The notes: generated from the letters alone by a model not told the origin. A stretch of DNA of 64,000 nt from Neobacillus cucumis (GCF_016908975.1 NZ_JAFBEX010000006.1:1-64000); one strand, 5' to 3'; counted from the first letter of the stretch, positions 27,206-37,105 are shown. Program-made: numbers and translations.

Positions 27206-27700
27206 TTAACACAGGTGCCGCCGCAACCGATTATTTGAAAGTAATAGTATAATTTGATTTTTTAAAAAATCTTGTAGGGCAAGGCGAGCGTTATCTTCAG
27301 CAGTTTTTAAAAGACCAGACTGAGTGGCTTCCTTTTTTATTTTTTGTTTAGCAAGATCTTCTTGTTTGAACCCTTCATCCCAATTGACATCACTACGAAA
27401 CATGCCTTCACTTGAAAAGGTCTAAATGTTCTTTAAGTAGATAGATGGTGCTTGGACAATGGTGGCATGCGGTAAAGTGATAAGAATCGCCTTCGTGTTG
27501 GTATCCAAAGTGATGTCCTTTTTAGTCAAATTCTTCAAGTCAACACCTGCAGTCACTTCTCCAGTAACGACCAAAAATAATGCCCTTTTCGATCCAGGAA
27601 AATCAAATGAGATGCTTTTGCCAAATAATTTATTATCTTCTTTAGATACTATGGTTGTGATATGTGCTTGTGCCGTTGCTGTTACAGCTCGTAGATGAAA
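27206..27700 (-). pseudogene. DUF4230-family protein remnant
   Basis: The frame reads ATAQAHITTIVSKEDNKLFG ... IYLKNI, an in-frame TAG (27422-27424), then TFSSEGMFRSDVNWDEGF ... LALQDFLK. The TAG stands where homologues have Gln (CAG to TAG). At the very end a frameshift separates it from SNYTITFK-stop, the usual C-terminus. The N-terminal membrane anchor is missing. Confidence 0.75.
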
Positions 27701-28015
27701 AAACACACGAACAAACAGGACACACTGGCGGCGGAACCGAAAATCGATCATAAACAATAGCAGTAAAGCAGTGGGGGTCTGTCCCCCACCACTCAGATCA
27801 ATTGGAAGAAGCAAGAATGCAGATTGCAGTCGCCATTCAAAAGAAATGGTGGAAATGAAAAAATTGTGCCTGGGATCAGTATGGATTTGCATTAAACTAG
27901 ATTTACGGATTTGCTACCATTCTTAATCCTTTTCGGTTATTTAGAACACTTTAACTAGATGCATCCATCTTGTATGAAAGGCTCAATTCCATAAGAATTG
28001 TGCCTTTCAGCATAT
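27701..28015. other. Intergenic, scrambled
   Basis: Contains GGGGGTCTGTCCCCC and a start-less plus-strand frame ending EEARMQIAVAIQKKWWK, probably gene debris. No intact gene. Confidence 0.4.
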
Positions 28016-28390
28016 TTAAAAAACCTCATTTACTTATGATAAGGTTCACCTCAATGAATTCTAAATAAAAAGCTCTTATTAAATGCCTATATCGATAGTT
28101 CTTACTTGGCTATTCCCCATAATGAAAAAAAATAGCCCTCAAGTCTGTTCGAAAACAATCCTTAAGGGCATCCAGTCATTATATATAAAAAGGGGGTCAG
28201 AAAAAACTTGTCTTCATAATAACCTCTTAATCTTAAAAAAACCTTAACATGTAAGAATATTTATCGAAATTAAATATACATAAAACAACAATATTCCCCG
28301 GAAAATGACAACTATTCCTGTTAATCTACATTCCTCTTCTCATTTTCCCTTTATTCAACACCAATTAAACGTTTAATTAAACATGATATT
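28016..28390. repeat. T-element followed by long S-element
   Basis: T-element at 28016-28075 (AAAAAACCTCATTTACTTAT, AAGGTTCACC) and S-element at 28105-28390, the latter nearly identical over 300 bp to 13085-13400. The same T-then-S order occurs at 503-716 and 54540-54775. Confidence 0.8.
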
Positions 28391-28551
28391 AGGTAAAACA
28401 AGTTACTTCTATCCTTTTGATTCTCTTTATCTTCTACATTTCCTATTGTTTCGTAGCCCCACTTAAATGCAAATTTATCACTAAGCGATGTTTGAGATAA
28501 GGATATCTCTGCAATCCATAAGCAACTACATCATGACCATTATGCCTTGTA

Positions 28552-28580
28552 TGGAATCACGAGAACCGTCCCCATGCTTC
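28552..28580. repeat. GGGGACGGTTCT palindrome, half copy
   Basis: GGAATCACGAGAACCGTCCC is the right arm only. It lies 24 bp past the GMC oxidoreductase stop. Confidence 0.7.
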
Positions 28581-28603
28581 TTCCAGTTCACTGTAACCAT
28601 TAC

Positions 28604-30286
28604 TTATTTTTCGTCCTGAATAAATTTAACAGCATTTAAACCAATCATTTGTGCCGGTATGGTAGTGTTGCCATCAGGTAAAATGGGGGAGATAGAAAGA
28701 TCGGCGACTTTCAGGTTCATAGTGCCAAAGACATTTAGATATCCATCTACAACGCCGTCACGAATACTCCTGCCCATCTTGCATTGACCTCCAAAGTGGA
28801 AGATATTGCGATATGAAGCCTTTACGTAACTTTCTAATTTTTTACGCTGTTCTTCCCTATTACTCATCTCAAAGATTTTTTCAGATGGGTATACCACTTT
28901 GTAAATGCCATCAGGGTCAAGTTCCCGTGCTTTCTTTATAATGTGATATGCCTGGATATACTGATCAACCATAAAAGCCAGGTCATCAGGGTCTCCAAGC
29001 GGATTAAGGTCGATGGAAGGATAAGCTTCAGGATCGCTGTGTGCAGCTAATATAGTCCCCCTGCTTTTTGGGTTTAGGTCAAAAAGTCCAAGGCTCATAA
29101 TATTGCTTTTCTTTTCAGGATCAAAAGCCCAGTTTTTAGCTAGTACATCTTGAGTAGGAAGAAACGTTGGTGTTGGGGATCCATATATTTGTAGGCGACG
29201 ACCTCCACTTCTTCCGTCACCTTTAAAAGCACCCAGTGGAAATGGATTGTCTGGATCGGCAGACATCAGATCTAAAATTCTCTGGGTATTAACTCTTACA
29301 CCCATTCCGATTGTAAAATGGGCTTGAAAGTTGTGCCCTACATTGGGGCTGTTAATAAGTGTTTCAATACCCGCTCTAGCTAGGTCATCCGGGTCCCCAA
29401 TTCCAGAACGTTGTAAAATAACAGAGGAAAAATTACCTGCACAAACGATAATCCCCTTTTTAGCGTATGCTCTATTTGTTTTACCGTTTCGGACAAATTC
29501 AACACCCACGGCGACTTGAATGGTTCCATCTTGCTCAAAAAGAATTTTATTCACTGTTGTTTTGGAGAAAATAACTAAATTTCTGCGCCCAACTCCAACT
29601 TCATCTGGATGAAACTCATTTCCTTGTGTGACAATTTTTCCATTTAAATATCCTGTAGCAGTAGATGAGCGAACGAAGTGTCCATTCACTTCCTTATTTA
29701 AAAATTGTGATTTGTAAAATGTACAATCCCTGATACCGGTATTGTAATCCTCCACAATAGGAATATTTAATACATCTGATGCTGCTCTTGCTAACGTAAC
29801 AGTTATCCCATCGTTTGGAATGATTTGCTGTCTAACAAAAATGGGTCCGCTTCTTCCGCGTTCTTCAGGTTCTTGAGTCCTTCCTGTATATGTTTCATTT
29901 TTTATAAATAAAGAACTGACATTGTCATAACTCCATTGAGAGCCAACTAAGCGTGCCCATTCATCATAAAGTTCACCGCTTCCCCGTACGGCATACATGG
30001 CATTATGTTCGGAGCTTCCCCCAATCGTTCTGCCGCTCGATATTCTAAGCTGCTGATTCCCAATACTAGGCTCTGCATTTGTAAACATATTAAAGGAATG
30101 CCTATTATCAGTAGCCAAAATCCCTGATACCGCACCAGAAGGACTACTAAGTTCTTTAACCATATTCGTTCCTGGTTCAAGGACCATAACAGATGTAGGT
30201 TTGTCATCTGATAATTTTTTTGCAATCACTCCTCCAGCAGTTCCAGCCCCGATTACAATATAATCAAAGGAATTCTTCGGAAACAT
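28604..30286 (-). CDS. GMC-family FAD-dependent oxidoreductase
   Basis: 560 residues. The N-terminal dinucleotide motif DYIVIGAGTAGGVIAKKLS, the GMC signature GGSSEHNAMYAVRG, and C-terminal FHFGGQCKMG (active-site His) and DGNTTIPAQMIGLNAV. GMC enzymes oxidise alcohols, choline, sugars or sterols. No neighbour points to the substrate. It is a single-gene unit with the half-palindrome right behind it. Confidence 0.88.
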   Translation of the reverse strand: MFPKNSFDYIVIGAGTAGGVIAKKLSDDKPTSVMVLEPGTNMVKELSSPSGAVSGILATDNRHSFNMFTNAEPSIGNQQLRISSGRTIGGSSEHNAMYAVRGSGELYDEWARLVGSQWSYDNVSSLFIKNETYTGRTQEPEERGRSGPIFVRQQIIPNDGITVTLARAASDVLNIPIVEDYNTGIRDCTFYKSQFLNKEVNGHFVRSSTATGYLNGKIVTQGNEFHPDEVGVGRRNLVIFSKTTVNKILFEQDGTIQVAVGVEFVRNGKTNRAYAKKGIIVCAGNFSSVILQRSGIGDPDDLARAGIETLINSPNVGHNFQAHFTIGMGVRVNTQRILDLMSADPDNPFPLGAFKGDGRSGGRRLQIYGSPTPTFLPTQDVLAKNWAFDPEKKSNIMSLGLFDLNPKSRGTILAAHSDPEAYPSIDLNPLGDPDDLAFMVDQYIQAYHIIKKARELDPDGIYKVVYPSEKIFEMSNREEQRKKLESYVKASYRNIFHFGGQCKMGRSIRDGVVDGYLNVFGTMNLKVADLSISPILPDGNTTIPAQMIGLNAVKFIQDEK

Positions 30287-30637
30287 TAGATCAATCCTCT
30301 CCTCTCATTTTCTAGTAAGTCTGATTAAATCGTTATATTATATGAATGACGAATATGTATGTTTGTCGAATGTTCAGATCGTTTCGACCTTAATCAATAA
30401 ATGGGCTGGTGAAATCTTTAAAAAGTTAAAAGTAACATCCTAATTAAGGTACTTTTATTGCCAAAAGGAATAATTTGTGAAGGATTTCACATAAACAAAC
30501 GGGTGCATATGTAAAAGATGGGATGGCTGTGGCGATCCCGTTTTCTAATGTGCTAAATGGCAGGTTAGTTGCATAAAGTCTAAACCTTGTGAATACTACA
30601 ATAAAAGAAAATTAATTGAAAAGGGAGGGATATATTT
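30287..30637. other. Intergenic between divergent genes
   Basis: AT-rich. The ribosome site AGGGAGGG for the SDR gene is at 30622-30629. I cannot place promoters with confidence. Confidence 0.5.
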
Positions 30638-31405
30638 TTGAGGATATTAGTAACGGGCTCAACAGGGCAACTAGGTTCAGCAGTACTTAATCAACTTAAA
30701 GATAGTGATTGTAGTGTCAAAATGACTTCAAGACGAAAACCTAAATGTGGAGAAAACTTTGACTGGGTTTATAGTGATATGCTCTCAGGTCAAGGATTAG
30801 AAGAGGCAGCAAAAGATATAGATGTGGTTATTCACGCAGCAACTAGCCCAATGAAAAAAACCAAAGAAATTGAAGTATTAGGGCTCTCAAACTTTTTGAG
30901 TAAGCTCACACACATAAAACACTTTATTTATCCATCGATTGTCGGTATTGAAGATATACCATTTAAATATTACAAGTATAAATATGAAGCAGAAGAAGTG
31001 CTAAAACAAAGTTTTATTCCTTATACAATTGTTCGTGCAACTCAGTTCCATAGCTTTGTTGATTCTTTGTTTTTGTCAAAGCCTGTTTTTAAAGGGTATT
31101 TTATTCCTGGGAACATCAAGTTTCAAACTGTGGATGTAGGTGAATTTGCCAATCATTTAATTAAACTAACGGATAAAGGCCCTCTAGGAAAAACTGATGA
31201 TTTTGCAGGCCCAAAAATAATGACACTAAGAGAAATGGCGGATTTGAAAATTGGAATAAATAATCAACCAAATAGAGTTTATAGCTTCCCCTTTCCAGGA
31301 AAACTTTACAAAACTTTATTGGAGGGTAAAAACACTAATCCAATTCAAAAAGTGGGAACAGTTACATTTGAGGACTTTTTAAGAAAAAAGATGACTGAAA
31401 GGTAG
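30638..31405 (+). CDS. NAD(P)-binding atypical SDR (NmrA-like)
   Basis: 255 residues starting at TTG, fixed by AGGGAGGG 8 nt upstream. RILVTGSTGQLGSAVLNQL is the nucleotide motif, followed by DVVIHAATSP. The Tyr-x3-Lys is not in the classical place (YYKYKYEAEEVLKQ). This fits the NmrA/quinone-oxidoreductase-like group, where catalysis is uncertain. Monocistronic. Confidence 0.8.
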   Translation: MRILVTGSTGQLGSAVLNQLKDSDCSVKMTSRRKPKCGENFDWVYSDMLSGQGLEEAAKDIDVVIHAATSPMKKTKEIEVLGLSNFLSKLTHIKHFIYPSIVGIEDIPFKYYKYKYEAEEVLKQSFIPYTIVRATQFHSFVDSLFLSKPVFKGYFIPGNIKFQTVDVGEFANHLIKLTDKGPLGKTDDFAGPKIMTLREMADLKIGINNQPNRVYSFPFPGKLYKTLLEGKNTNPIQKVGTVTFEDFLRKKMTER

Positions 31406-31505
31406 GGGTGAATGACATAAACACTAATATACTTTTTGTATTAGTTAGTCTCGTTCAAAGATAACTGCTGTTACTGTTTCTCAAGTACAATCACATAAAA
31501 TTTAG

Positions 31506-31706
31506 AGTAACGTTAGAACAACTAAATTTATTCAATTAGGCTTTGTACTTTTTGTTTTTGTAATTAGTCTTGGACAAACAACATTAATTTTAACAAAAAT
31601 GAAATTTCAAAAGAATCTAGATAAACATTTTACATATAAGCTGAGTGTTTCCTCAAAAGTAATGGAAATGTTACCAAATTGCCCCTGTCCATTAACTAAA
31701 CTGTAA
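31506..31706 (+). pseudogene. Start-less open frame, probable remnant
   Basis: The frame reads NVRTTKFIQLGFVLFVFVIS ... MEMLPNCPCPLTKL. It has one hydrophobic helix and a Cys-Pro-Cys end, but no start codon with a ribosome site. I do not recognise it. Confidence 0.3.
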
Positions 31707-31774
31707 ACAAGAAATGTTATATTTATTACGGCCCTAGATCTACCAATCTCTAACGGATGACATAGTTGTAAACC

Positions 31775-31823
31775 CTAGCAAAAAGCCCGGTTTTCCTATT
31801 CCTAGATACCGGGCTTTTTGATG
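31775..31823. terminator. Terminator hairpin
   Basis: AAAAAGCCCGGT ... ACCGGGCTTTTT is usable from either side. It lies well after the SDR gene. Confidence 0.75.
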
Positions 31824-32012
31824 TTTGCTCTCACAATATGCAAACTTCCTATTATAATCATATTTGTAAAGCGATGCTTACTGCACTAACGTTGCAGGCC
31901 TAGTACAATAAAGGAAAAAATAAAAAATGGCAGTATCTGTAGTTATTTTATATCCAGATACGCCACTAATTGATTTTAATCACTTATAAAAATGATAACT
32001 AGAGCAGCTTTT

Positions 32013-32438
32013 CTAATCGTTTGTTTGCTCAACATATTTTTTAAAATTATTTAAAATCGCCTGCCATCCTTGTTGTTGAAACTCAATCGGATGTGTAGTT
32101 TCAGCATCAAAAGTTTCAATTACTTCGGTTTCGTTTTCTTGAGCTTTAAAATTGATTTTTACTTTTCTTCCATCACCCATGGTATAAGCAATAACCTCAT
32201 GTAAATTTACTTCATCATAGATTCCACCAAAATCGAAACCAGCACTGCCATCTTTGGCCTCCATTCTTGAAACAAATTTACCACCTGATCTTAGATCATT
32301 TTCGGCAAATGGTGTGTACCACTCATCTGAAGCATTGTTCCATTTTGTAATATGATTTGGCTCTGTCCAATACTTCCATACCTTTTCTAATGGTGCTTGA
32401 ACTATTGTTTCTACTGTAATTTTTTTAGATGTTTGCAT
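32013..32438 (-). CDS. SRPBCC/AHSA1-family protein
   Basis: 141 residues of the START-like fold. TVETIVQAPLEKVWKYWTEP at the N-terminus, the central GGKFVSRMEAKDGS and FGGIYDEV, and the C-terminal GWQAILNNFKKYVE are typical of AHSA1 (activator of Hsp90 ATPase-like) proteins. It probably binds a small hydrophobic ligand. Start MQTSKKIT is chosen for AGAGGAGG 8 nt upstream. Confidence 0.85.
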   Translation of the reverse strand: MQTSKKITVETIVQAPLEKVWKYWTEPNHITKWNNASDEWYTPFAENDLRSGGKFVSRMEAKDGSAGFDFGGIYDEVNLHEVIAYTMGDGRKVKINFKAQENETEVIETFDAETTHPIEFQQQGWQAILNNFKKYVEQTND

Positions 32439-32649
32439 TTTATTACCTCCTCTATAAATACAAAAATTTTTGAGAGATCTGTCCACATTAGGTGTCTAGA
32501 TATATTATAAATGTTTTTTAAGGAGTTTCACTATTAAAAATAGCTAAAAAATAGTAAATAAGGAAATATTTTTGGTTAAGACGACAGAACTTTATCTTCT
32601 ACATTGTGAAGAAATGCACTTAAACAAATTATTGAACTAAACTGGGATT

Positions 32650-32907
32650 ATGTTTGAGTGTTTATATTTATTAGTTCTTATTGGATACTATACCTTAAAA
32701 AAAGAGAAGAATTGGCTTGCTTATTACCTGTTCTTTTTAGGTGGAGGATTATTTTTGTTTAGTTATTTTACTTCTAATTCTCAGACAGTCGATGGTCGTA
32801 TAATGTTCCCTTTGTTCTTAATTTGTGGTTTAGCAAGTATAGCAACTGCCCTAATAATTTATTATCAAATTTTAAACCGAATTAGAATGAAGAAAATGAC
32901 GAACTAA
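32650..32907 (+). CDS. Small membrane protein, hypothetical
   Basis: 85 residues with three hydrophobic segments (LYLLVLIGYYTL, YYLFFLGGGLFLFSYF, PLFLICGLASIATALII) and a basic tail. No good ribosome site precedes the ATG, so it may be a fragment or use another start. Confidence 0.4.
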   Translation: MFECLYLLVLIGYYTLKKEKNWLAYYLFFLGGGLFLFSYFTSNSQTVDGRIMFPLFLICGLASIATALIIYYQILNRIRMKKMTN

Positions 32908-32940
32908 TTTTTTTAGGAAAATGGTGTGTTAGTGGAATAG

Positions 32941-33065
32941 ATCGTTGGGGCTTCCATTACCGACAGCATCGCTAGATAAATCCCAGCACATCCATTTTAT
33001 CCAATGGAAAGTCCAAAAGAACCAGCAAAGTTGGCAATCCCTTCAGAAACACTTGTAAGCCTCAC
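32941..33065 (-). pseudogene. Dicarboxylate/cystine:cation symporter remnant
   Basis: The minus frame VSEGIANFAGSFGLSIG-stop-NGCAGIYLAMLSVMEAP is a piece of the DAACS transporters (DctA/TcyP group, usual text SIGQNGCAGIYPAMLAVM). CAA has become TAA. Only about 40 codons remain. Confidence 0.65.
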
Positions 33066-33132
33066 CTCTTTGAGAATGATTGAATAAGCTATGTTACAGA
33101 TAAGTTTAATCTTTTATGGAGGGAAAACATCA

Positions 33133-33585
33133 ATGAGGGTATATCAGGTTAAGGGTACATCTAATAAAGTAGAATTGTTGGAAATGATGGGAAATGGAAA
33201 GGTAAAGGTACGAGATTTATATACTAATGAGGTAATTGAAATCACACAGTCGGCATTTCAGATGGCATTTGAACCTGCGTCATTATCAGTGGAGGACTAT
33301 AAAAAAATGAAGGAACAAGAATGGACCAGCCAACCATCACGAATGGAAGCTGAGTCTGTCCTAGAAAAATCGAATATGGAGATTGTGGAACTGTTTGGGA
33401 ATTGTACGATTGTAGCAGTACAGCTTCACAATGGATATGTATTGGTAGAATCATATATATGTAATGATTCTAACGAATATAATAGAGATCAAAATGTCCA
33501 GCAATGTTTAGAACAAATTAAGAAGAAAATTTTTGATTTAGAAACGTACAAACTGCAAAGTGCGAATCTGCAAGAACTCGAATGA
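33133..33585 (+). CDS. Gp49/Gp66-domain protein
   Basis: 150 residues. Residues 75-140 (EIVELFGNCTIVAVQLHNGY, QCLEQIKKKIFDLETYKLQ) match the phage N4 Gp49/Sf6 gene 66 family, small proteins of unknown function common in phages and prophages. The N-terminal half (MRVYQVKGTSNKVELLEM ... VRDLYTNEVIEI) is unknown. TGGAGGG precedes the start. No other phage gene is nearby. Confidence 0.65.
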   Translation: MRVYQVKGTSNKVELLEMMGNGKVKVRDLYTNEVIEITQSAFQMAFEPASLSVEDYKKMKEQEWTSQPSRMEAESVLEKSNMEIVELFGNCTIVAVQLHNGYVLVESYICNDSNEYNRDQNVQQCLEQIKKKIFDLETYKLQSANLQELE

Positions 33586-33684
33586 TGCCTTTTATAGTAT
33601 TTTTTAATGGCCAAATACAGTATTTTTTACTGAGGTATAAATAGATGGGCTCATTATCATTTATGGTCCCTGGCTCGGATGAAT

Positions 33685-33729
33685 ATATAAAAAACCTGTA
33701 TTTAATAAATTCTATACAGGTTTTTTGAA
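33685..33729. terminator. Terminator between convergent genes
   Basis: AAAAAACCTGTAT ... ATACAGGTTTTTT. T-runs on both strands serve the Gp49-like and BclA-like genes. Confidence 0.85.
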
Positions 33730-33832
33730 TTTCCCATTTAATTGTCAATAACCCCAAATAATTCCACGCTGACTGTTTGTTAACAGGCCCTATATAACTC
33801 CCCTTTTATAATGAGCCTCGTTTTTAATGGTA

Positions 33833-34303
33833 TCAATTAAGTTTCTCAATCGATAACGATGCTGCATTAACTGGAATAGATTTCCCGGCATCTATTACAA
33901 ACGGTAATAGGATATCAGTAGTTCTTCCTATATTTTTAAGATGGATCTTGGTGTTACGGGGAATATGGATAATAGCCTGTCCAGTAAGCATAAGAATAGC
34001 ATTATCCACTTGCCTTGTGATGCCATAATCAGTAAGACTAACCGGAATATGATTCAAGAATATACCATATACCGATGTTGACTTAGGACCGCCAATGAGC
34101 AAAATATATTCTATCTTATAGTCCCCTGATTCTAAAACAGTTAATGTACCGCTGGATGGGGAAAACTTTATATTTTCCAAAGCCCCATGTTGATTAAATC
34201 TTACATTTTCCATTGGATTGACTGGAATAGTCTCTGAATCTGAACCTGTGAGTGCCACATAGCCATATGCTGGTGAGTATTTCTTCCAATTTCGATCTGA
34301 CAT
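33833..34303 (-). CDS. BclA C-terminal-like (TNF-like fold) protein
   Basis: 156 residues. The pattern AYGYVALTGSDSETIPV, ALENIKFSPSSGTLTVLESG, YKIEYILLIG, LTGQAIIHIPRNTKIHLKNI and a C-terminal ASLSIEKL is the beta-jelly-roll trimerisation domain of exosporium BclA-type proteins, here without the collagen-like Gly-x-x repeats. Probably a spore-surface protein. Start MSDRNWKK follows AGGTGGTGATAATT. Confidence 0.7.
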   Translation of the reverse strand: MSDRNWKKYSPAYGYVALTGSDSETIPVNPMENVRFNQHGALENIKFSPSSGTLTVLESGDYKIEYILLIGGPKSTSVYGIFLNHIPVSLTDYGITRQVDNAILMLTGQAIIHIPRNTKIHLKNIGRTTDILLPFVIDAGKSIPVNAASLSIEKLN

Positions 34304-34423
34304 AATTATCACCACCTTTTAAAATATCATATTAGGAAAAGAATGAAATGCTTGTACAACAAGCATCCTGATGACCTTTGTTATTCAAAATATGTCTAAT
34401 GCCCTACAGTTCCTTCCTATCAT

Positions 34424-34660
34424 TTAAAAGAAACAGAAGAAGGGGTCAAAAAAGAAAAATCTAAATGGGCAGAAGAATGGACAAAAGAATGGAAAGGCAT
34501 ATCCATCACTATTATTTGAGCGGGAAGAATTTAATTCCTCAATTTCCAGACCATCTTTTTTAACATTTACGACTCTACCTACGACCCATTCACCATTTTC
34601 ATGTCGGAAGCGTATGATCCTACCTTCTAAATGCTTCGCACTTTCATAATTTAATTGCAC
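34424..34660 (-). CDS. Small protein with Phe/Cys/Pro-rich tail (possible spore coat)
   Basis: 78 residues from GTG, chosen because AAAGGAGG lies 10 nt upstream. Residues 1-50 look like a small SH3/KOW-type barrel (LEGRIIRFRHENGEWVVGRV). The last 24 residues are almost only Phe, Cys and Pro (FPFFCPFFCPFRFFFF). Such tails suggest insoluble, cross-linked surface proteins. Next to the BclA-like gene and on the same strand, a spore coat role is plausible but not shown. Confidence 0.55.
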   Translation of the reverse strand: MQLNYESAKHLEGRIIRFRHENGEWVVGRVVNVKKDGLEIEELNSSRSNNSDGYAFPFFCPFFCPFRFFFFDPFFCFF

Positions 34661-34954
34661 TACAAAGGACCTCCTTTCTATATTGGACTTGCTATATAAT
34701 ATGATTGGAGGTATGAAGTTGTTTGGGTATTCTACCATTTCTAGTATCTTATAAAACATTAAATTGAGAATGCTATAAATTACAACTGGACAAGTTACCT
34801 GGAGTCCATATAAATTAAAAAGTTAATTTTAGACCAAAAAACCTTGGTAGATTTTTTTACATAAACCATCTATCTAATTTTTTGTGTGATATTTTTAACT
34901 ATAGAAACTAAGTTAGTGTGGTTGGCTTCGGAAATCTATTGTGAGGGAGAAAAT

Positions 34955-35449
34955 ATGAATTTAGAAATAAGGTTAGCAGATGAGAAAGAAACTCCAATTG
35001 TTCATAGGCTTATGTTAGAGGCGTTTGAAGAATATCGATTCCTTGAAGTTCCTTCAAGTGCATTAAATGAATCACTAGATACTTTGCTAAATGTACTTAA
35101 AAATGGTTCGGAAAAAGTCTTATTGTGCTTTGTAGATGGGGAACCATTAGGTTCTTCAAGATTTAAAATCAAAGGAGATTCGTTATATTTTTCAAGATTA
35201 TCTGTAACACCACACGCAAGAGGAAAGGGGATTGCAAAGGCTATTTTATTGTGGCTTGAGAAATATGCTAGTGAAAATGGAAAAATGAAAATGGAATGTC
35301 GAGTTCGAGCTTCATTATCTAAAAATATAAGTTTATACGAGGCAATGGGTTATATTGTTTCTGAAGAAGAAGTTGTAACCAATCCTAATGGTTACCCTGT
35401 TAAAACAGTGGTAATGGAAAAGAATTTAGAACAAGTAACGGCTTGTTAA
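34955..35449 (+). CDS. GNAT-family N-acetyltransferase
   Basis: 164 residues. Acetyl-CoA site VTPHARGKGIAKAILLWLEK (the R/Q-x2-G-x-G/A loop), the preceding strand LYFSRLSV, and C-terminal LYEAMGYIV. Start MNLEIRLADE has GAGGGAG upstream; an earlier ATG has none. Substrate unknown. Confidence 0.88.
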   Translation: MNLEIRLADEKETPIVHRLMLEAFEEYRFLEVPSSALNESLDTLLNVLKNGSEKVLLCFVDGEPLGSSRFKIKGDSLYFSRLSVTPHARGKGIAKAILLWLEKYASENGKMKMECRVRASLSKNISLYEAMGYIVSEEEVVTNPNGYPVKTVVMEKNLEQVTAC

Positions 35450-35935
35450 ACTCCTAACATGATTCGCTAATAAAACTAAAACAAACTGTTCTTTGCAAAT
35501 AAAATGGAAGTTTGTTTTATGGATATTAGGCTCATATCAAAAAGGACATGGTTTTAATCTAATTTCTATTTTTGTGTTTCACTTAAATGAGCAAAAACTG
35601 TGTCATTTAACTAGAATTAAACATGGCTAGTATTTTAGTAAGCCGTTCTCTTTTGAGGTACCCGCATAGCAAAAAGCACATATAAAAACATTTATAAAAG
35701 CAGTGTGTTTCTCTATGGAACACTGCTTTTTGCACGTTTTCAGGAAGATATGTTTGAATTTTTTATACTAGTTTATTTAACCGTCCCCATACTTCTTGAA
35801 AAATGACTAAAAAGGAATCACTAGAACCGTCCCCATGCTTCTCTTAATTTAATGTAAATTTTATCTTTACCCATTCGCCTTAAGGGATGGTTGGTGGTAT
35901 CCTTCTAGTATAAATTGGTAATGGAGGGATAATGA
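35450..35935. other. Intergenic with terminator and half-palindromes
   Basis: A hairpin AAAAGCAGTGT ... ACACTGCTTTTT (35697-35737) is probably the GNAT terminator. From 35779 to 35842 lie two partial GGGGACGGTTCT arms in the same orientation (ACCGTCCCCATACTTCTTG and AGAACCGTCCCCATGCTTCT), i.e. a broken palindrome. No gene. Confidence 0.7.
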
Positions 35936-36826
35936 TTGGTTAAAAAGTCGAGGCTCTTAATGGCAGGAGTAGGATTGATGATCGCGTTAAGTGCCTGTTC
36001 GCAATCTACACCAAAGAAGACCCTGACCTCACCAGACAACACTGTACATAAGGAGGCAGAAACAGCAGCACTGCCGAAGATTGACCATATTTTGATTGTG
36101 GTGGAAGAAAACCACTCCAAAAACCAGATTCTTGGTGATTCATCCGCCCCCTATATGAATTCATTAATGAAGCAAGGCGCTAACTTTACAAATTATCACG
36201 CAATCACTCATCCGAGCCAGCCAAATTATTTAGATTTGTTTTCAGGATCCAATCAAGGAGTGACAGATGACAAGAAGCCAAAGTCCAAATTCTCTACTGA
36301 TAATTTGGCCAGTGAATTAATCGAAAAGAATTACTCATTTATGGGATACTCAGAGGGGCAACCTTCCGTCGGCTATAATAAGGAGTATGCGGATAATGGA
36401 TATGCTCGAAGGCACAATCCTTGGTCAAACTTTGCGAATATTCCAAAAGAGACTAATCAACCGTTAACCAATTTCCCAAAAGATCTCTCAAAATTACCAA
36501 CGGTCTCTTTTGTGATTCCAACGGTTGATACAGATATGCATGATGGGACTGTCAAGGAAGCGGACAATTGGTTAAAAGAACACATCGATGACTATGTCCA
36601 ATGGGCAAAAACACATAACAGCCTTTTAATCGTTACATGGGATGAAGATGAAGGAACAGATAAAAATATCATTCCCACCTTCTTTGTGGGACCAATGGTA
36701 AAAACAGGTCAATATAATCAAAATGTGAACCATTTTAACTTATTAAGAACAATAGAGGATATTTATGGGCTATCCCATGCAGGCAAGGCTAAAACTAGTG
36801 AACCTATTACAAATATCTGGAAGTAA
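35936..36826 (+). CDS. Lipoprotein phosphoesterase (acid phosphatase/PLC family)
   Basis: 296 residues from TTG with GGAGGG 7 nt upstream. Signal peptide with lipobox ALSAC. The domain begins IDHILIVVEENHSKNQI, continues HPSQPNYLDLFSG and ends with LLIVTWDEDEGTDKN and HFNLLRTIEDIYGL. This is the PF04185 phosphoesterase group (AcpA, phosphatidylinositol-3-phosphatase-like), with metal ligands Glu-Asn-His and Asp-Glu. It is anchored outside the membrane and probably releases phosphate. Confidence 0.88.
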   Translation: MVKKSRLLMAGVGLMIALSACSQSTPKKTLTSPDNTVHKEAETAALPKIDHILIVVEENHSKNQILGDSSAPYMNSLMKQGANFTNYHAITHPSQPNYLDLFSGSNQGVTDDKKPKSKFSTDNLASELIEKNYSFMGYSEGQPSVGYNKEYADNGYARRHNPWSNFANIPKETNQPLTNFPKDLSKLPTVSFVIPTVDTDMHDGTVKEADNWLKEHIDDYVQWAKTHNSLLIVTWDEDEGTDKNIIPTFFVGPMVKTGQYNQNVNHFNLLRTIEDIYGLSHAGKAKTSEPITNIWK

Positions 36827-36854
36827 CGAATTTTAATAGTTCATATATCGCACT

Positions 36855-37105
36855 TATCGGTTGGGGGATCAGGTTAAGCACCCGATCTGTAAAATTGACG
36901 GAAAAATTCCGCCTAATTGGTAATTCTTATTAATAAAAGCTTAAATAAACGGAGAAATTCCGCCTATTTACTCAAAAAATTCGAAAATGGGGGACTTTGC
37001 TTTGCATAAGCGGAAAAACTCCGCTTATATATCTCGAAACAAGCTCCATTCTGCATTTAACCGGAAAATCTCCGCTTATTTTACTTTTGCAGGTTACTAG
37101 ATTAA
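36855..37105. repeat. R-element with DUF559 3' tail, inverted copy
   Basis: 36855-36885 (CGGTTGGGGGATCAGGTTAA) is the reverse complement of the last codons of the DUF559 gene near 12180. It is followed by the four palindromes (36897-37085) and the flank AGGTTACT-AGATTAAGG. The nuclease body is absent. So the tail and the palindromes travelled or were duplicated together. Confidence 0.8.

Noticed and set aside
33001..33065. Intact transporter gene upstream of the Gp49-like gene
   Set aside because: Only about 40 codons of a symporter remain, with an in-frame stop.
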